Source: Mangrovibacillus cuniculi (GTDB lineage Bacteria; Bacillota; Bacilli; Bacillales; R1DC41). Taken from it: 64,000 nt of DNA. Every line of letters begins with the position of its first letter. Position 1 is the stretch's first letter. The position numbers and the translations under genes were made by a program. Positions 1-8,833 of the stretch are shown here, piece by piece. The stretch spans positions 2,939,001-3,003,000 of the forward strand of contig NZ_CP049742.1 in assembly GCF_015482585.1 (NCBI RefSeq), read 5' to 3'. A model generated the notes under the pieces. The model saw nothing but the letters and a program-made list of their open reading frames with translations, made no database searches and was not told the origin of the DNA.

Positions 1-1881
1 TTTCTCGGGAAATGTCGTTTCATTTCCCCAAATAATGTAGTTTTTTAGCGCTTTTAGAGGAAAAATCCAGTTGTAACTGTGGTAATACATATAAAAATTT
101 CCCGGAAGTCCTGCTCCTGTCGGATAAGAATAGGTCCAATTGCGTTCCAGTAATTGTTTGCATAAAGATTCCATACCTTTTTCAATACTTAATGCAACAT
201 TAGAAGGTGTGTTTCCTATTGTAGGGTAAACACTGATCAGTCCATCCAAGGCCCAAGCAGTTTGTGAAGGTGTACTGGCGTAAAGAGGTACGTATTGGTC
301 TTTTTGATCACTATAACAAGACTCCCCCCAACCTCCATCTGGATTTTGGGTAGAAAGAAGAAACTTAACAGCTTTTTTTAGCATATCATCATCAGGCTTT
401 ACTCCTACAGATGCCAACCCTGTTACACTAGCCCAAGTGCCATAAATAAAGCACACACCCCACCTACCAAACCAGCTACCATCCTCTCTCTGTTTAGATC
501 GAAGCCAGTCTACAGCTTTTCTTATAGAGGTATGTTCAAGTGTGAAATTTTTATAAGTACCGAAATACTCGATAACTCTCCCTGTTAAATCAGGAGTAGA
601 AGGATCTATTGCCGCTGCTTCAGCGCCATCCATCGGAAATGCAGTATAAATTTTCTTTGTTTTGTTCGGTTCGAAAGCTGGAGATCCTCCAGCTTCGTTT
701 TGCATCGCAAGTAAATATTTTTCTCCTCTATCGATTGCAGCAGTATCAACTTGTTGAAAGTGAAGTGCACGTAGTGCCGCAGATGTGTCATCTAAGTCAG
801 GGTGTATCGTGTTACTATTAGAAAAACCCCAACCACCTGGTTCTACATTCTTTCTTTCTAACGCCCAATCCCCTTTCTTTGTATGCTGATGTTTAAGAAG
901 GAATGGAACAGCTGAAGTAATCACTTGTTTGGTAGCTTGATAACCTGGTGTCTGAAGGACATAAGTTACTAAAGCTGTATCCCAAATGGTAGAAGGGGAA
1001 TTTTCTACATGCTGAATTCTAGGGTTATAATGCCCTAACACACCGTTAACCGCTCTTCTAACTAATGCAGAACCACTTAGGTGTCCAGTAGCTAGTAAGG
1101 CATAAATATAAAAGAATGTTGAACTAAAGTAACTGTAATAAGTACCATCATCTTCTGTTCGATCAAGCATGTAATTCTTCGCCCTATGTAAGGCTTCTTC
1201 AGAAGGATATTGTACTAAATCATGAATGTGTGTAGTAATGTTTTCAAGAAGTTTACGTTGTTCGGTATCGATAGTAGGGCTTCTTTGATCAATAACAAGA
1301 TGTCTAATGGAAGGAGTATGTTTGTTGAAATGGATATATCGCTTGTGCTTAAGAATTAACATAGGAGCTAAGTGAACTCTTGCATAACTGCTAAAGTCGT
1401 AAAAGTGAATAGGGCTCCATGATGGTAAAAGGAGGATTTCTATAGGGATTGGGAAGAACCTACTCCAAGGGTACTGACCGTGAGACGCTAACATAAACTT
1501 TGTAATGGAATGTACTTTATCTAGTCCACCCATGTCACGTATATACGTTTCTGCCTTTTTCATCATAGGATCACTGGCGGCACAAACCCCACTGTACAGA
1601 AGAGCAAAATATGCCTCGACAGTGGAAGAAAGATTTCCGTTTTTTTCATCGTGAAATAACTTCCATGTTCCATCCGCCGTTTGAAGTTTTATTAATCGCT
1701 GTCCTAACACGCGAATTAAAGGGTGATCCTTTTGGTTTAATGAAGTTAGTAAAATCATGGTGTATGCATCCGTCATAATAGGACCTTCAAAAGGAAAACG
1801 AAAAGACCCATCTGACACTTGAAAATCCTCTATAGAGGAAGTTAATTGTTCAATCAGTATGTTAACTCTAGAGATAGACAT
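1..1881 (-). CDS. sqhC: Squalene-hopene/sporulenol cyclase, 3' end cut by window edge
   Basis: This frame is open from an ATG at 1881 to the left edge, giving 627 residues without a stop. Family members are about 630 long, so only a few C-terminal residues are missing. A GGGAG ribosome binding site lies 8 nt upstream. Around residue 360 is the cyclase acid motif (HPDLDDTSAAL, the DxDDTA class) that protonates the polyprenoid, and near the C terminus there are QW-type repeats (QNPDGGWGES) and STPSQTAWALDGL. The family cyclises squalene or, in Bacillus, tetraprenyl-curcumene to sporulenol in the spore membrane. The YSNT/FSNT-type context before DLDDT favours the Bacillus sporulenol synthase branch, but substrate choice is inferred. 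It lies 52 bp downstream of the DUF2294 gene on the same strand and may share its transcript. Confidence 0.9.
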   Translation of the reverse strand, partial: MSISRVNILIEQLTSSIEDFQVSDGSFRFPFEGPIMTDAYTMILLTSLNQKDHPLIRVLGQRLIKLQTADGTWKLFHDEKNGNLSSTVEAYFALLYSGVCAASDPMMKKAETYIRDMGGLDKVHSITKFMLASHGQYPWSRFFPIPIEILLLPSWSPIHFYDFSSYARVHLAPMLILKHKRYIHFNKHTPSIRHLVIDQRSPTIDTEQRKLLENITTHIHDLVQYPSEEALHRAKNYMLDRTEDDGTYYSYFSSTFFYIYALLATGHLSGSALVRRAVNGVLGHYNPRIQHVENSPSTIWDTALVTYVLQTPGYQATKQVITSAVPFLLKHQHTKKGDWALERKNVEPGGWGFSNSNTIHPDLDDTSAALRALHFQQVDTAAIDRGEKYLLAMQNEAGGSPAFEPNKTKKIYTAFPMDGAEAAAIDPSTPDLTGRVIEYFGTYKNFTLEHTSIRKAVDWLRSKQREDGSWFGRWGVCFIYGTWASVTGLASVGVKPDDDMLKKAVKFLLSTQNPDGGWGESCYSDQKDQYVPLYASTPSQTAWALDGLISVYPTIGNTPSNVALSIEKGMESLCKQLLERNWTYSYPTGAGLPGNFYMYYHSYNWIFPLKALKNYIIWGNETTFPEK

Positions 1882-1933
1882 ATACTCGCTCCCTTCTATA
1901 CACTTATATGAGGAGGAGGGTAGAAAAAGGATA

Positions 1934-2305
1934 TTAACTTTCTAGTTTAGCTTCTAGATCTTCACTCATAATGAAGACTTCGATTCTTTCTCCTGTTTCC
2001 GTTGAAATATCACTATGACTAGAAAGGATAGGAAGGCCTGTTAAGTTGGTAATAATCTCTTCAAATGCTTCGCTATGAATTTCTCGCAAAACTTGCCGCA
2101 TTTGTTTGACTAATTTTTTTCCTTCTTCATGCTGGATTAGGTGCTTTTCCTCGATTGTTAACACACCTTTAAAACGAGTAATAACCATATCTTTTACTAT
2201 ATATGTTTTTGTTTCTTGAGGTCCTCTCCCAACTAAATCACGCTGATATTTAATACAAGCTTCACTAATTTCTGCTTCTAGTTTTCTTTTAGGCGATACG
2301 GGCAT
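1934..2305 (-). CDS. DUF2294 family protein
   Basis: A 123-residue soluble protein that I recognise as DUF2294, a short alpha/beta family of unknown function common in Bacillaceae. Visible features are a central QMRQVLREIHSEAFEEII helix and a final acidic strand ending in DLEAKLES. The frame could be opened at a GTG three codons earlier, but that GTG overlaps the ribosome binding site AAAGGAG. The ATG at 2305 has 8 nt of spacing and is the better start. It is followed by sqhC on the same strand. No catalytic motif can be assigned. Confidence 0.75.
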   Translation of the reverse strand: MPVSPKRKLEAEISEACIKYQRDLVGRGPQETKTYIVKDMVITRFKGVLTIEEKHLIQHEEGKKLVKQMRQVLREIHSEAFEEIITNLTGLPILSSHSDISTETGERIEVFIMSEDLEAKLES

Positions 2306-2385
2306 GGTTAGCACTCCTTTCTAAGTTATTGATAATACTAAAAATAGTACAGAAAAGTGTCAATGGAATTTTACAAAAAAATATA

Positions 2386-2414
2386 TTTACAAATAGAGAA
2401 CATGGGAGTATGAT
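2386..2414 (+). promoter_or_regulatory. SigA-type promoter of the ktrAB riboswitch transcript
   Basis: TTTACA (2386-2391), a 17-nt spacer and TATGAT (2409-2414) predict a start near 2421, exactly where the riboswitch-like sequence begins. Confidence 0.65.
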
Positions 2415-2420
2415 AATCCT

Positions 2421-2600
2421 CGTATTCAACTGAAACTGGCTTAATCCTGCATAGCAGGAACGGAGGAACCGATTAATTGGGGTTAATTTTACGTATGTAA
2501 AAGGGATGAAGTACTCTTTCGCCATCCTACCCGTCAGCTAACTTCGTAGGCTAAAGCGAGGGAGGTCATAGAGGCCACCTTTATATCAGGAGGTTTTTTT
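2421..2600 (+). ncRNA. Cyclic di-AMP riboswitch (ydaO/yuaA class) with terminator
   Basis: The leader contains the conserved blocks of the ydaO/yuaA motif in order: GGAGGAACC (about 2462), TTGGGGTTAAT (about 2477), GGGATGAAG, CCGTCAGCTAACTTCGTAGG (about 2531-2550) and GCGAGGGAGG. After the aptamer a short stem (CCACCT with AGGAGG) runs into seven Ts ending at 2600, as expected for an expression platform that stops transcription when c-di-AMP is bound. The genes downstream are ktrA and ktrB, the classic c-di-AMP targets, which supports the call. Confidence 0.85.
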
Positions 2601-2855
2601 GTTGTGTGTGCAGCAGAAGAGCAGCTTGAAGAAAAAGGGGTTTTTTTCATGCATTCAACCAATGGATAACGGAGTAAGGAGAGAGCACTAGAGTGCTTGC
2701 TTTTTACTAAGTAGACCAGGTGGATCGAGGACAGAGACATGCTCACGAAACGTGTTTATTTCTCTATGCCTATTTGGATTCATTTGGTCTTTTTGTTGTG
2801 GGAAAGATTTTGTTGGAAATACTATTGAAAACAGGTAACGGAAGGAAGCGTAACA
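2601..2855 (+). other. Untranslated stretch between riboswitch terminator and ktrA
   Basis: About 255 bases with no convincing ORF. It holds a small perfect inverted repeat, AGCACT-AG-AGTGCT, near 2685-2700, followed by TGCTTTTT, which could act as a second weak stop. The ribosome binding site of ktrA lies at its end. I see no other known element. Confidence 0.4.
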
Positions 2856-3509
2856 ATGAAACAAGTAGTGGTTTTTGGTTTAGGTCGTTTTGGAGGAAAC
2901 TTAATTAAGGCATTTGCTCCGTTAAATATTGAAGTATTAGCTGTTGATAGCCACCAAGATAAGGTGAATTATTTTGCTCAATTTGCAACACATGCAGTTC
3001 AAGCAAATGCTATAGATGAGCATGTATTAAAAGATTTAGGTATTCGCAATTTTGATTTAGCAGTTGTTTCGTTCGGTGATGACATTGAGGCAAGTATTCT
3101 TACTTGTATGCAGTTAAAGGATATTGGGGTTCCCGTAGTATGGGCCAAAGCACAGAATGATTATCATCAAAAAGTTTTAGAAAAAGTGGGAGTTGATCGA
3201 ATTATCCAGCCAGAAAGAGATATGGCTAGACGTGTCGCTCATTATGTGACGTCAGAAAAAGTAGTAGACTTCATCGAACTGTCAGATCAGCACTCTATTA
3301 TTGAAGTGGTTGCAACAGAAAATGTTCACTTGAAAACAATTAAGGACTTAGATTTCCGAGCTAAATTTGGCTGCAGTATCGTTGGTATTCAACGTGGAGG
3401 AGACATGATAGCTGTTCCGATGCCAGAGGAAATGTTAAGAGAAGGGGATGTGTTAATTGTTATGGGACATAATCGTGATTTAGCAAGACTAGAAGAACAG
3501 GGCGTGTAA
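2856..3509 (+). CDS. ktrA: Ktr potassium uptake regulatory subunit (TrkA-N/RCK)
   Basis: This 217-residue cytoplasmic protein gates the KtrB potassium channel. The N-terminal Rossmann (RCK_N) domain shows the nucleotide motif GLGRFGG at residues 8-14 and the ribose-binding aspartate at about 31 (LAVDSH). The C-terminal RCK_C domain occupies about residues 135-217 and in this family binds cyclic di-AMP. KtrA octamers switch with ATP/ADP. It is followed after one base by ktrB and preceded by a c-di-AMP riboswitch, so the nucleotide probably controls both synthesis and activity of the transporter. The ATG at 2856 has a GGAAGGAA site upstream. The pairing with the riboswitch favours KtrA over the paralogue KtrC. 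Confidence 0.92.
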   Translation: MKQVVVFGLGRFGGNLIKAFAPLNIEVLAVDSHQDKVNYFAQFATHAVQANAIDEHVLKDLGIRNFDLAVVSFGDDIEASILTCMQLKDIGVPVVWAKAQNDYHQKVLEKVGVDRIIQPERDMARRVAHYVTSEKVVDFIELSDQHSIIEVVATENVHLKTIKDLDFRAKFGCSIVGIQRGGDMIAVPMPEEMLREGDVLIVMGHNRDLARLEEQGV

Positions 3510-3510
3510 C

Positions 3511-4830
3511 ATGAATTGGCTGAGTAGAACGGTAAACCCATCTCGTTTGTTAATCATTGTTTTTATTATTGTTGGATTGGTAGGTATGCTTTTACTAAAG
3601 CTGCCATTTGCTACAACGGAAAAAATTAGTTGGTTAGACGCTTTGTTTACTTCGATATCAGCAGTTACTGTTACAGGGTTAGTTGTAGTCGATACGGGGA
3701 CAGTATATACATTGTTTGGGCAGTTGGTAATTTTAACACTGATTCAAATAGGTGGATTAGGAATAATGTCCTTTGCTGTTCTAATGTTTATGTTGTTAGG
3801 AAGAAAGATTGGTTTTAAAGAGAGGCTTGTTGTGCAACAATCGTTAAACCAGGCTTCTCTAGGGGGAATTATTAGCCTTGTTAAAAAGCTATTCATCTTC
3901 TCTTTTACGATCGAGTTTTTTGCCATGATGATCTTGGCTATGAAGTGGGTTCCTGAAATGGGTTTTGGTAAGGGACTATATTTCAGTTTCTTTCATTCCA
4001 TTTCCGCTTTTAATAATGCTGGATTTGGACTATGGCCTGATAGCTTAATGAGAGAGGTAGGTAGCCCAGTAGTCAATATCGTTATTAGTTTATTGTTTAT
4101 TCTTGGTGGTGTAGGGTTCACGGTGTTAGTAGATGTTTGGTCAAAGAAGTCTTTTAAGAAATTTAGTTTGCATACAAAACTTATGTTAGTTGGGTCCTTG
4201 GGATTAAATGTTTTTGCTATGTTTCTTTTCTTTATTCTAGAATACAACAATCCTGGAACACTGGGCCCATTATCTCTAGCAGACAAGTGGTGGGCATCGT
4301 ATTTTCAAGCTGTAAGCCCAAGAACTGCAGGTTTTAACTCCATTGATATAGGAGCGATGGAAGAGCCGTCTATCTTTTTTATGATTGCGTTAATGTTTAT
4401 TGGAGCAGGGAGTGCATCGACAGGTGGAGGGATTAAACTTACTACCTTCATTATCATTGTTTTGACTATTGGTGCGTTTTTAAAATCTAGAAAAGAGATT
4501 ACTTTAGGTAGACGAACTGTTGGAGAAACGGTTATTTTTCGTTCCATGTCGATTACGACTTTATCAGCTCTAGTTGTGTTTAGTGCAACGTTTATGATTA
4601 CCCTATCTGATAAACATGAGTTTTTACCATTACTATTTGAAGTCGTATCTGCTTTTGGAACAGTAGGATTGTCAATGGGAATCACCGCAGACCTATCTGC
4701 ACTTGCGAAGTGGATTGTTATTTTTACCATGATGATAGGGAAGCTTGGACCACTTACCTTGGCATTTTCTTTAGCTACAAGTAAACAATCAAAGATTAAA
4801 TACCCGAATGAGGATGTTCTTACGGGATAA
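3511..4830 (+). CDS. ktrB: Ktr potassium transporter membrane subunit
   Basis: A 439-residue polytopic membrane protein of the Trk/Ktr/HKT superfamily. Four M1-P-M2 units can be followed, with selectivity-filter type segments such as SAVTVTGLVVVDTG early, AFNNAGFGLWPDS, SPRTAGFNSID and SAFGTVGLSMG late, each carrying the filter glycine. It imports K+ coupled to Na+ with KtrA as the gating ring. Its start follows the ktrA stop by one base, without a strong ribosome site, which suggests translational coupling. A strong terminator follows directly. Confidence 0.93.
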   Translation: MNWLSRTVNPSRLLIIVFIIVGLVGMLLLKLPFATTEKISWLDALFTSISAVTVTGLVVVDTGTVYTLFGQLVILTLIQIGGLGIMSFAVLMFMLLGRKIGFKERLVVQQSLNQASLGGIISLVKKLFIFSFTIEFFAMMILAMKWVPEMGFGKGLYFSFFHSISAFNNAGFGLWPDSLMREVGSPVVNIVISLLFILGGVGFTVLVDVWSKKSFKKFSLHTKLMLVGSLGLNVFAMFLFFILEYNNPGTLGPLSLADKWWASYFQAVSPRTAGFNSIDIGAMEEPSIFFMIALMFIGAGSASTGGGIKLTTFIIIVLTIGAFLKSRKEITLGRRTVGETVIFRSMSITTLSALVVFSATFMITLSDKHEFLPLLFEVVSAFGTVGLSMGITADLSALAKWIVIFTMMIGKLGPLTLAFSLATSKQSKIKYPNEDVLTG

Positions 4831-4835
4831 CGAAA

Positions 4836-4867
4836 AATAGCTAGAAAGCCTTTGCTTTCTAGCTATT
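4836..4867. terminator. Bidirectional terminator between ktrB and folE2
   Basis: A perfect 13-bp stem (AATAGCTAGAAAG with CTTTCTAGCTATT) and a 6-nt loop lie between two convergent genes, with A-rich and T-rich flanks. Confidence 0.75.
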
Positions 4868-4871
4868 ATAT

Positions 4872-5780
4872 TTAAGAATTAGTTTCGCAGTCTACATGGA
4901 TTTTCGCGTAAGCGTCATGTAAATGAATCGATTCTTCATTACGACACTCAACGGAGAATCGGCTTAGTGCATCCCATTCATATAAGTCAGCAGCGATTAG
5001 ACGTGTTAAATCTTCTACAAAACGAGGGTTCTCATATGCTTGTTCTGTCACACGCTTTTCATCTGGACGTTTTAATACTGGGTATAGCATAGCACTTGCA
5101 TTGGATTCAATAGCATCTAGTAAAGTAACTTTCCAGTCTTGCTCGAATCCAGTATCAGCTTTTAGGTCAGCTTCGACCGTAACGATTCCACGTTGGTTAT
5201 GAGCGCTGTACTCGCTGATTTCTTTTGAACAAGGACAAAGGGTTGCAACAGCAGCAGTCATTCCTACCGTAAATTTTGTTTTTTCTGTATTAGATACTTC
5301 CGCTTTCATGGTAACATCGGCATGGATTAATCCTGGCTTTTCCATCATTGGACTTTGGCGCTCAAAGTACCAAGGGAATGTCATAGAAACGATGGCACCT
5401 GGTTGCTCCATACGATCTGCTAATTCTTTCGCGAAGTCTTCTAGTGTTTCTAGTGTTACTGTCCAGCCGGATTGATGGCGATCATGTAGTGCTTCCGTTA
5501 AGCGTGACATGTTAATTCCTTTTCTCTCTTGGACTAGTGCAGTGGTCATTGTGATATTTGCAATAGTTGTTTGTTGAGAAGGAATAGTGTCTGCAGCAAT
5601 TGTAATGGGATGTTTAACGTTCGTTACACCCACTTGCTGAATGGAGAATAAAAAGTCTTTCGGTGTATTTTGTAAATCAGGCATATCTTCTTTTTTTGTT
5701 GGTTTTGTTCCTTTAATTGGTGGAACAGAACCGAAGTGTTTATGTCTCTCTTCTTTTGAAGGCAATATACGCTTTGACAT
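4872..5780 (-). CDS. folE2: GTP cyclohydrolase FolE2 (type IB)
   Basis: A 302-residue T-fold enzyme that converts GTP to 7,8-dihydroneopterin triphosphate, the first step of folate synthesis. The active-site block LCPCSKEISEYSAHNQRG (cysteines about 182 and 184) is clear. FolE2 is the metal-promiscuous alternative to zinc-dependent FolE and in B. subtilis is expressed under zinc limitation by Zur. I do not see a convincing Zur box here, but the leader holds a strong inverted repeat at 5804-5839. The ATG at 5780 follows AAAGGGAG with 9-nt spacing. Confidence 0.93.
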   Translation of the reverse strand: MSKRILPSKEERHKHFGSVPPIKGTKPTKKEDMPDLQNTPKDFLFSIQQVGVTNVKHPITIAADTIPSQQTTIANITMTTALVQERKGINMSRLTEALHDRHQSGWTVTLETLEDFAKELADRMEQPGAIVSMTFPWYFERQSPMMEKPGLIHADVTMKAEVSNTEKTKFTVGMTAAVATLCPCSKEISEYSAHNQRGIVTVEADLKADTGFEQDWKVTLLDAIESNASAMLYPVLKRPDEKRVTEQAYENPRFVEDLTRLIAADLYEWDALSRFSVECRNEESIHLHDAYAKIHVDCETNS

Positions 5781-5803
5781 TTGTTAGAACTCCCTTTCTT
5801 ATA

Positions 5804-5839
5804 ATACTAGGTAGAAATAAGTGCATGCTTACCTAGTAT
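5804..5839 (-). promoter_or_regulatory. 10-bp perfect inverted repeat in folE2 leader
   Basis: ATACTAGGTA (5804-5813) and TACCTAGTAT (5830-5839) flank a 16-nt loop, 24 bp upstream of the folE2 start. It could be a repressor operator or an RNA hairpin. There is no T run, so it is not a simple terminator. It does not match the Zur box I know. Confidence 0.5.
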
Positions 5840-6033
5840 TTTGTTCGAAAGCATAGGAAAACGCAACTAATAATGTCTAGCCTATGTGTTTGTAGTATTA
5901 TCTCTTCTAGTTTATCTATCCTCTTTCTAGGGCTAGAGAAGAATGGAAATATAGGACTTCTATTATTTCTATTATAAGGGTAAAATCAATAAGTCGATTA
6001 ATGAATATAGTTAAGAGAAATGAGGATTACTTC

Positions 6034-6885
6034 ATGAATATATGGGAATTGATTGTGGCACTTATTTTAGGTGTAGTGGAAGGATTGACTGAATTTGCAC
6101 CTGTCTCTTCTACCGGACACATGATTATTGTGGATGATATGTTATTGCAGTCAAAAGAACTATTAGGTTCTCAAGATGTAGCTAATACATTTAAAGTGGT
6201 AATACAACTAGGTTCCATTTTAGCTGTTGTTATTGTATTTTGGTCTCGTTTTATGGACTTATTGGGAATAAAGAAGCAAGATCAGAGTGGGAGTAGCCGA
6301 TTGACACTTAGTACTGTATTAGTTGGATTACTTCCAGCCATCGTGTTAGGATTTGCTTTTGAGGACTTCATTGATACGTATTTGTTCTCGGTTGAAACGG
6401 TTATTGTCGGATTAGTTGCGGGAGCTGTGTTGATGATTGCTGCTGATTGGAAAGTGAAGCGCGATGAGAAAGCTGGAATTGGTACGAAAATTGATGGATT
6501 GGATGCTATCTCCTACAAAAATGCATTTTTAATAGGTTTGTTCCAATGTATTGCTTTATGGCCAGGGTTTTCTCGCTCTGGGTCAACCATTTCAGGTGGG
6601 GTATTATTAGGCTTACCGTATCGTGCTGCAGCAGATTTTACCTTTATTATGGCTGTTCCCATTATGGCAGGAGCAAGTGGATTATCTGTACTTAAGAATT
6701 TGGAGTATTTTACAGCAGATATGATACCATTCTTTGCAGTAGGATTTGTATCAGCTTTTATATTTGCATTTATTTCTATCCGTTTCTTTTTAGCCTTAAT
6801 AAGTAAAATTCGCTTATTACCATTTGCCATATACCGAATTGTCTTAGCGTTTGTCATTTTAGGTGTTTATTTGAATATGAATTAA
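6034..6885 (+). CDS. uppP: Undecaprenyl-diphosphate phosphatase (UppP/BacA)
   Basis: This 283-residue integral membrane enzyme recycles undecaprenyl diphosphate to the monophosphate carrier for peptidoglycan and wall polymers, and confers bacitracin tolerance when abundant. The two signature blocks are present: EGLTEFAPVSSTGHM at about residues 16-30 and PGFSRSGST at about 177-185. Several hydrophobic helices surround them. An in-frame ATG at 6001 exists, but the ATG at 6034 has GAGGA upstream and gives the normal family length. It stands alone, with its own terminator. Confidence 0.93.
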   Translation: MNIWELIVALILGVVEGLTEFAPVSSTGHMIIVDDMLLQSKELLGSQDVANTFKVVIQLGSILAVVIVFWSRFMDLLGIKKQDQSGSSRLTLSTVLVGLLPAIVLGFAFEDFIDTYLFSVETVIVGLVAGAVLMIAADWKVKRDEKAGIGTKIDGLDAISYKNAFLIGLFQCIALWPGFSRSGSTISGGVLLGLPYRAAADFTFIMAVPIMAGASGLSVLKNLEYFTADMIPFFAVGFVSAFIFAFISIRFFLALISKIRLLPFAIYRIVLAFVILGVYLNMN

Positions 6886-6891
6886 GGTTTT

Positions 6892-6928
6892 GCTCTCCTA
6901 CTCGATGAAGTGGGGGAGCTACTTTTTT
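6892..6928 (+). terminator. Terminator after uppP
   Basis: GCTCTCC pairs with GGGGAGC across a 13-nt loop and is followed by a run of six Ts. Confidence 0.65.
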
Positions 6929-6988
6929 GTACCAAAGGATGGGAAAGCTAAAAAGTCGAGTATGTTTCATTGTGGAAGCGCACCAAAA

Positions 6989-7015
6989 GAAAAAAGCCCC
7001 GTATTAGAGGCTCTC
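6989..7015 (-). terminator. Terminator after the siderophore-binding lipoprotein gene
   Basis: On the minus strand AGCC...GGGCT is followed by six Ts, just past the stop of the binding-protein gene. The stem is short. Confidence 0.5.
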
Positions 7016-7023
7016 AATGTTTA

Positions 7024-7974
7024 TTAAAGATTATTTAAATACCTTGCGATTTCTTCCATTCCTTTTTCACGCTCAATAGGATCCCAGAAACCCCAAGTTG
7101 TAGATAAAGTAAATACTTTACCTTCTTTAACTGCATTCAGACTATTCCAAACATCAGAGTTCACAACAGAATCAAAGTATTCTCCGCTATTAAAGTATGT
7201 AACGTCGAAGATAACGTCTGGATTAAAAGTAGATAAACCTTCTAAAGAGATGTTAACACCAAAATCTTCTGGTAATCCATCAGCAGGAGTTAAGCCCATA
7301 TCGTCAAATAAAAGACTGTTTACCGCATGGTTTTTGGTACCATATACGCGAATATCTTTTTTGTTAATAGATACCGCCATTACTTTTTGATCCCCAAGTT
7401 TATCTTTTAACAAAGTGGCCGTGTCTTTTGCTTTCTGGTCAAGCTCATCGATTACTTTCTGACCTTCTTCTTTTTTTCCGATAGCATCCGCAATCAGAAG
7501 ATGATCTTCTTTCCAATCTCCACCTACTTCTACTACAACAGTAGGAATTGCTTCAGATAATGCATTATAAATTGGTTCGTATCTTTCACTCATGATTACT
7601 AAATCTGGATCTAAGGCTAAGATCTGTTCTGGATCTAACTCATCTGCGTAAGGAATAGCTTCTGTTTCCGCTAATTTTTCAACAAGATGTGGAGCGAATT
7701 CACCGTCGTAGGCCATAACGGCATGTGGAGTATGATTTAGAGATACTAACGTTCCTTCCCAGGAGACGTGAGAAAGAACAATCACTTTTTCGGGATTAGC
7801 AGGTACTTCAGACTCTCCTAAAAAGTGTTGAATTGTTCTTGTTTCATTTGTTTCTGAAACGGTGGTGTTTTCTGTTTTATTTTCGCTAACCGGTGCATTT
7901 TTATTTTCACTACATGCAGTTAACAAAAGGGTTAAAGCTGTAGCAAGTGAAATAGATAATAACTTTTTTTTCAT
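7024..7974 (-). CDS. Iron-siderophore ABC transporter substrate-binding lipoprotein
   Basis: A 316-residue lipoprotein with signal peptide and lipobox LLTAC (Cys near residue 22), then a periplasmic-binding-type fold of the FecB/BtuF class. Blocks such as PEKVIVLSH, DPEQILALDPDLVIMS and the C-terminal GFWDPIEREKGMEEIARYL are typical of siderophore binders. The ATG at 7974 follows GGAGG with good spacing; the frame is open 12 codons further upstream, but those would overlap the Fur box. A Fur box lies 16-34 bp upstream. Its likely membrane partners are the permease and ATPase genes at 15.5-18.4 kb. The exact siderophore cannot be read from sequence. Confidence 0.88.
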   Translation of the reverse strand: MKKKLLSISLATALTLLLTACSENKNAPVSENKTENTTVSETNETRTIQHFLGESEVPANPEKVIVLSHVSWEGTLVSLNHTPHAVMAYDGEFAPHLVEKLAETEAIPYADELDPEQILALDPDLVIMSERYEPIYNALSEAIPTVVVEVGGDWKEDHLLIADAIGKKEEGQKVIDELDQKAKDTATLLKDKLGDQKVMAVSINKKDIRVYGTKNHAVNSLLFDDMGLTPADGLPEDFGVNISLEGLSTFNPDVIFDVTYFNSGEYFDSVVNSDVWNSLNAVKEGKVFTLSTTWGFWDPIEREKGMEEIARYLNNL

Positions 7975-7989
7975 TTTGATTCCTCCGTT

Positions 7990-8008
7990 GTGAATGATTT
8001 TCATTATC
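7990..8008 (-). promoter_or_regulatory. Fur box upstream of siderophore-binding gene
   Basis: Fifteen of 19 bases match GATAATGATAATCATTATC, placed just before the ribosome binding site of the lipoprotein gene. Iron-dependent repression is inferred. Confidence 0.7.
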
Positions 8009-8050
8009 AATTATAAATTAGGGAACACCCAGATGCCATGGACATATCCT

Positions 8051-8779
8051 TCAACATCCATGGACATTTTGTTCCTTATATAAAGTTGGAGACACTCCGT
8101 AAGTGTTTTTAAATACTCTACTGAAATAAAATTCATCATCGAAACCGAGTTGCTTTGCAATACTTTTTACAGAGGCATCACTATCACGAATTAAGCTGGT
8201 AGCTGCATTCATTTTATACTGTTTAACATAGACAGAAGGACTAACTCCAAACTCATTGATGAATTTTTTATACAGTGTGGAAGAGGGTAAATTTAAGTAA
8301 TTACTTAGGTCACTTGTTGTAAGTTTTGTATTTATATTCTCTTGCAAATAATTATCTACTTCTTGTCCAAAGGAGATATTTTTACTATTATGTAGCTGGT
8401 CAATTAGTTGATAAATCGACGATAGGTGTTCGTATGAGGGAGTTTCTGACAAATTATGTATGCAAGTTGCGAAAGGCTTCATATTAAATGGAGGCTTCAC
8501 CTTCCATAAGGAAGTTTTTATAGGCTTATCCCAAGATAATAACCAACAAGAGCTAAGAGGACTCAAGTGGATGTGATATGGCGAAAACGAACAAGTGTTA
8601 TCCCAAATTAGTTGGTGAGTTCTAATCGTAATACTTTCTAAGTTTTTCTGAAGCGTTATATAACCAGATTCCACATAAACCATAAAACTTTTACAATCAG
8701 TACAAGTTATTTTAATATCGATTGAGTTCAATTTTTTTACTGATAAGAGTTGCGGTAACTCCATCATCATCACAATCAC
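8051..8779 (-). CDS. AraC-family transcriptional regulator, iron-associated
   Basis: A 242-residue protein. The last 100 residues form two helix-turn-helix units of the AraC/XylS class (TTSDLSNYLNLPSSTLYKKF and KSIAKQLGFDDEFYFSRVF). The N-terminal 140 residues resemble a ligand-sensing cupin-like half but are divergent. It sits directly upstream of the siderophore-binding gene on the same strand and has its own near-perfect Fur box. In B. subtilis the activator Btr joins an AraC domain to a siderophore-binding domain in one chain; here the two parts are separate genes. The start is uncertain because several ATG codons are clustered at 8764-8779. Confidence 0.82.
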   Translation of the reverse strand: MIVMMMELPQLLSVKKLNSIDIKITCTDCKSFMVYVESGYITLQKNLESITIRTHQLIWDNTCSFSPYHIHLSPLSSCWLLSWDKPIKTSLWKVKPPFNMKPFATCIHNLSETPSYEHLSSIYQLIDQLHNSKNISFGQEVDNYLQENINTKLTTSDLSNYLNLPSSTLYKKFINEFGVSPSVYVKQYKMNAATSLIRDSDASVKSIAKQLGFDDEFYFSRVFKNTYGVSPTLYKEQNVHGC

Positions 8780-8814
8780 CTACAATTACAAATTATGTAT
8801 AGGAATAGTATAAA

Positions 8815-8833
8815 GATAATGATATTCATTTTC
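8815..8833 (-). promoter_or_regulatory. Fur box upstream of AraC-family gene
   Basis: GATAATGATATTCATTTTC matches 17 of 19 positions of the Fur consensus. It lies between the AraC gene and the divergent antiporter gene, so it could affect both. Confidence 0.8.
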
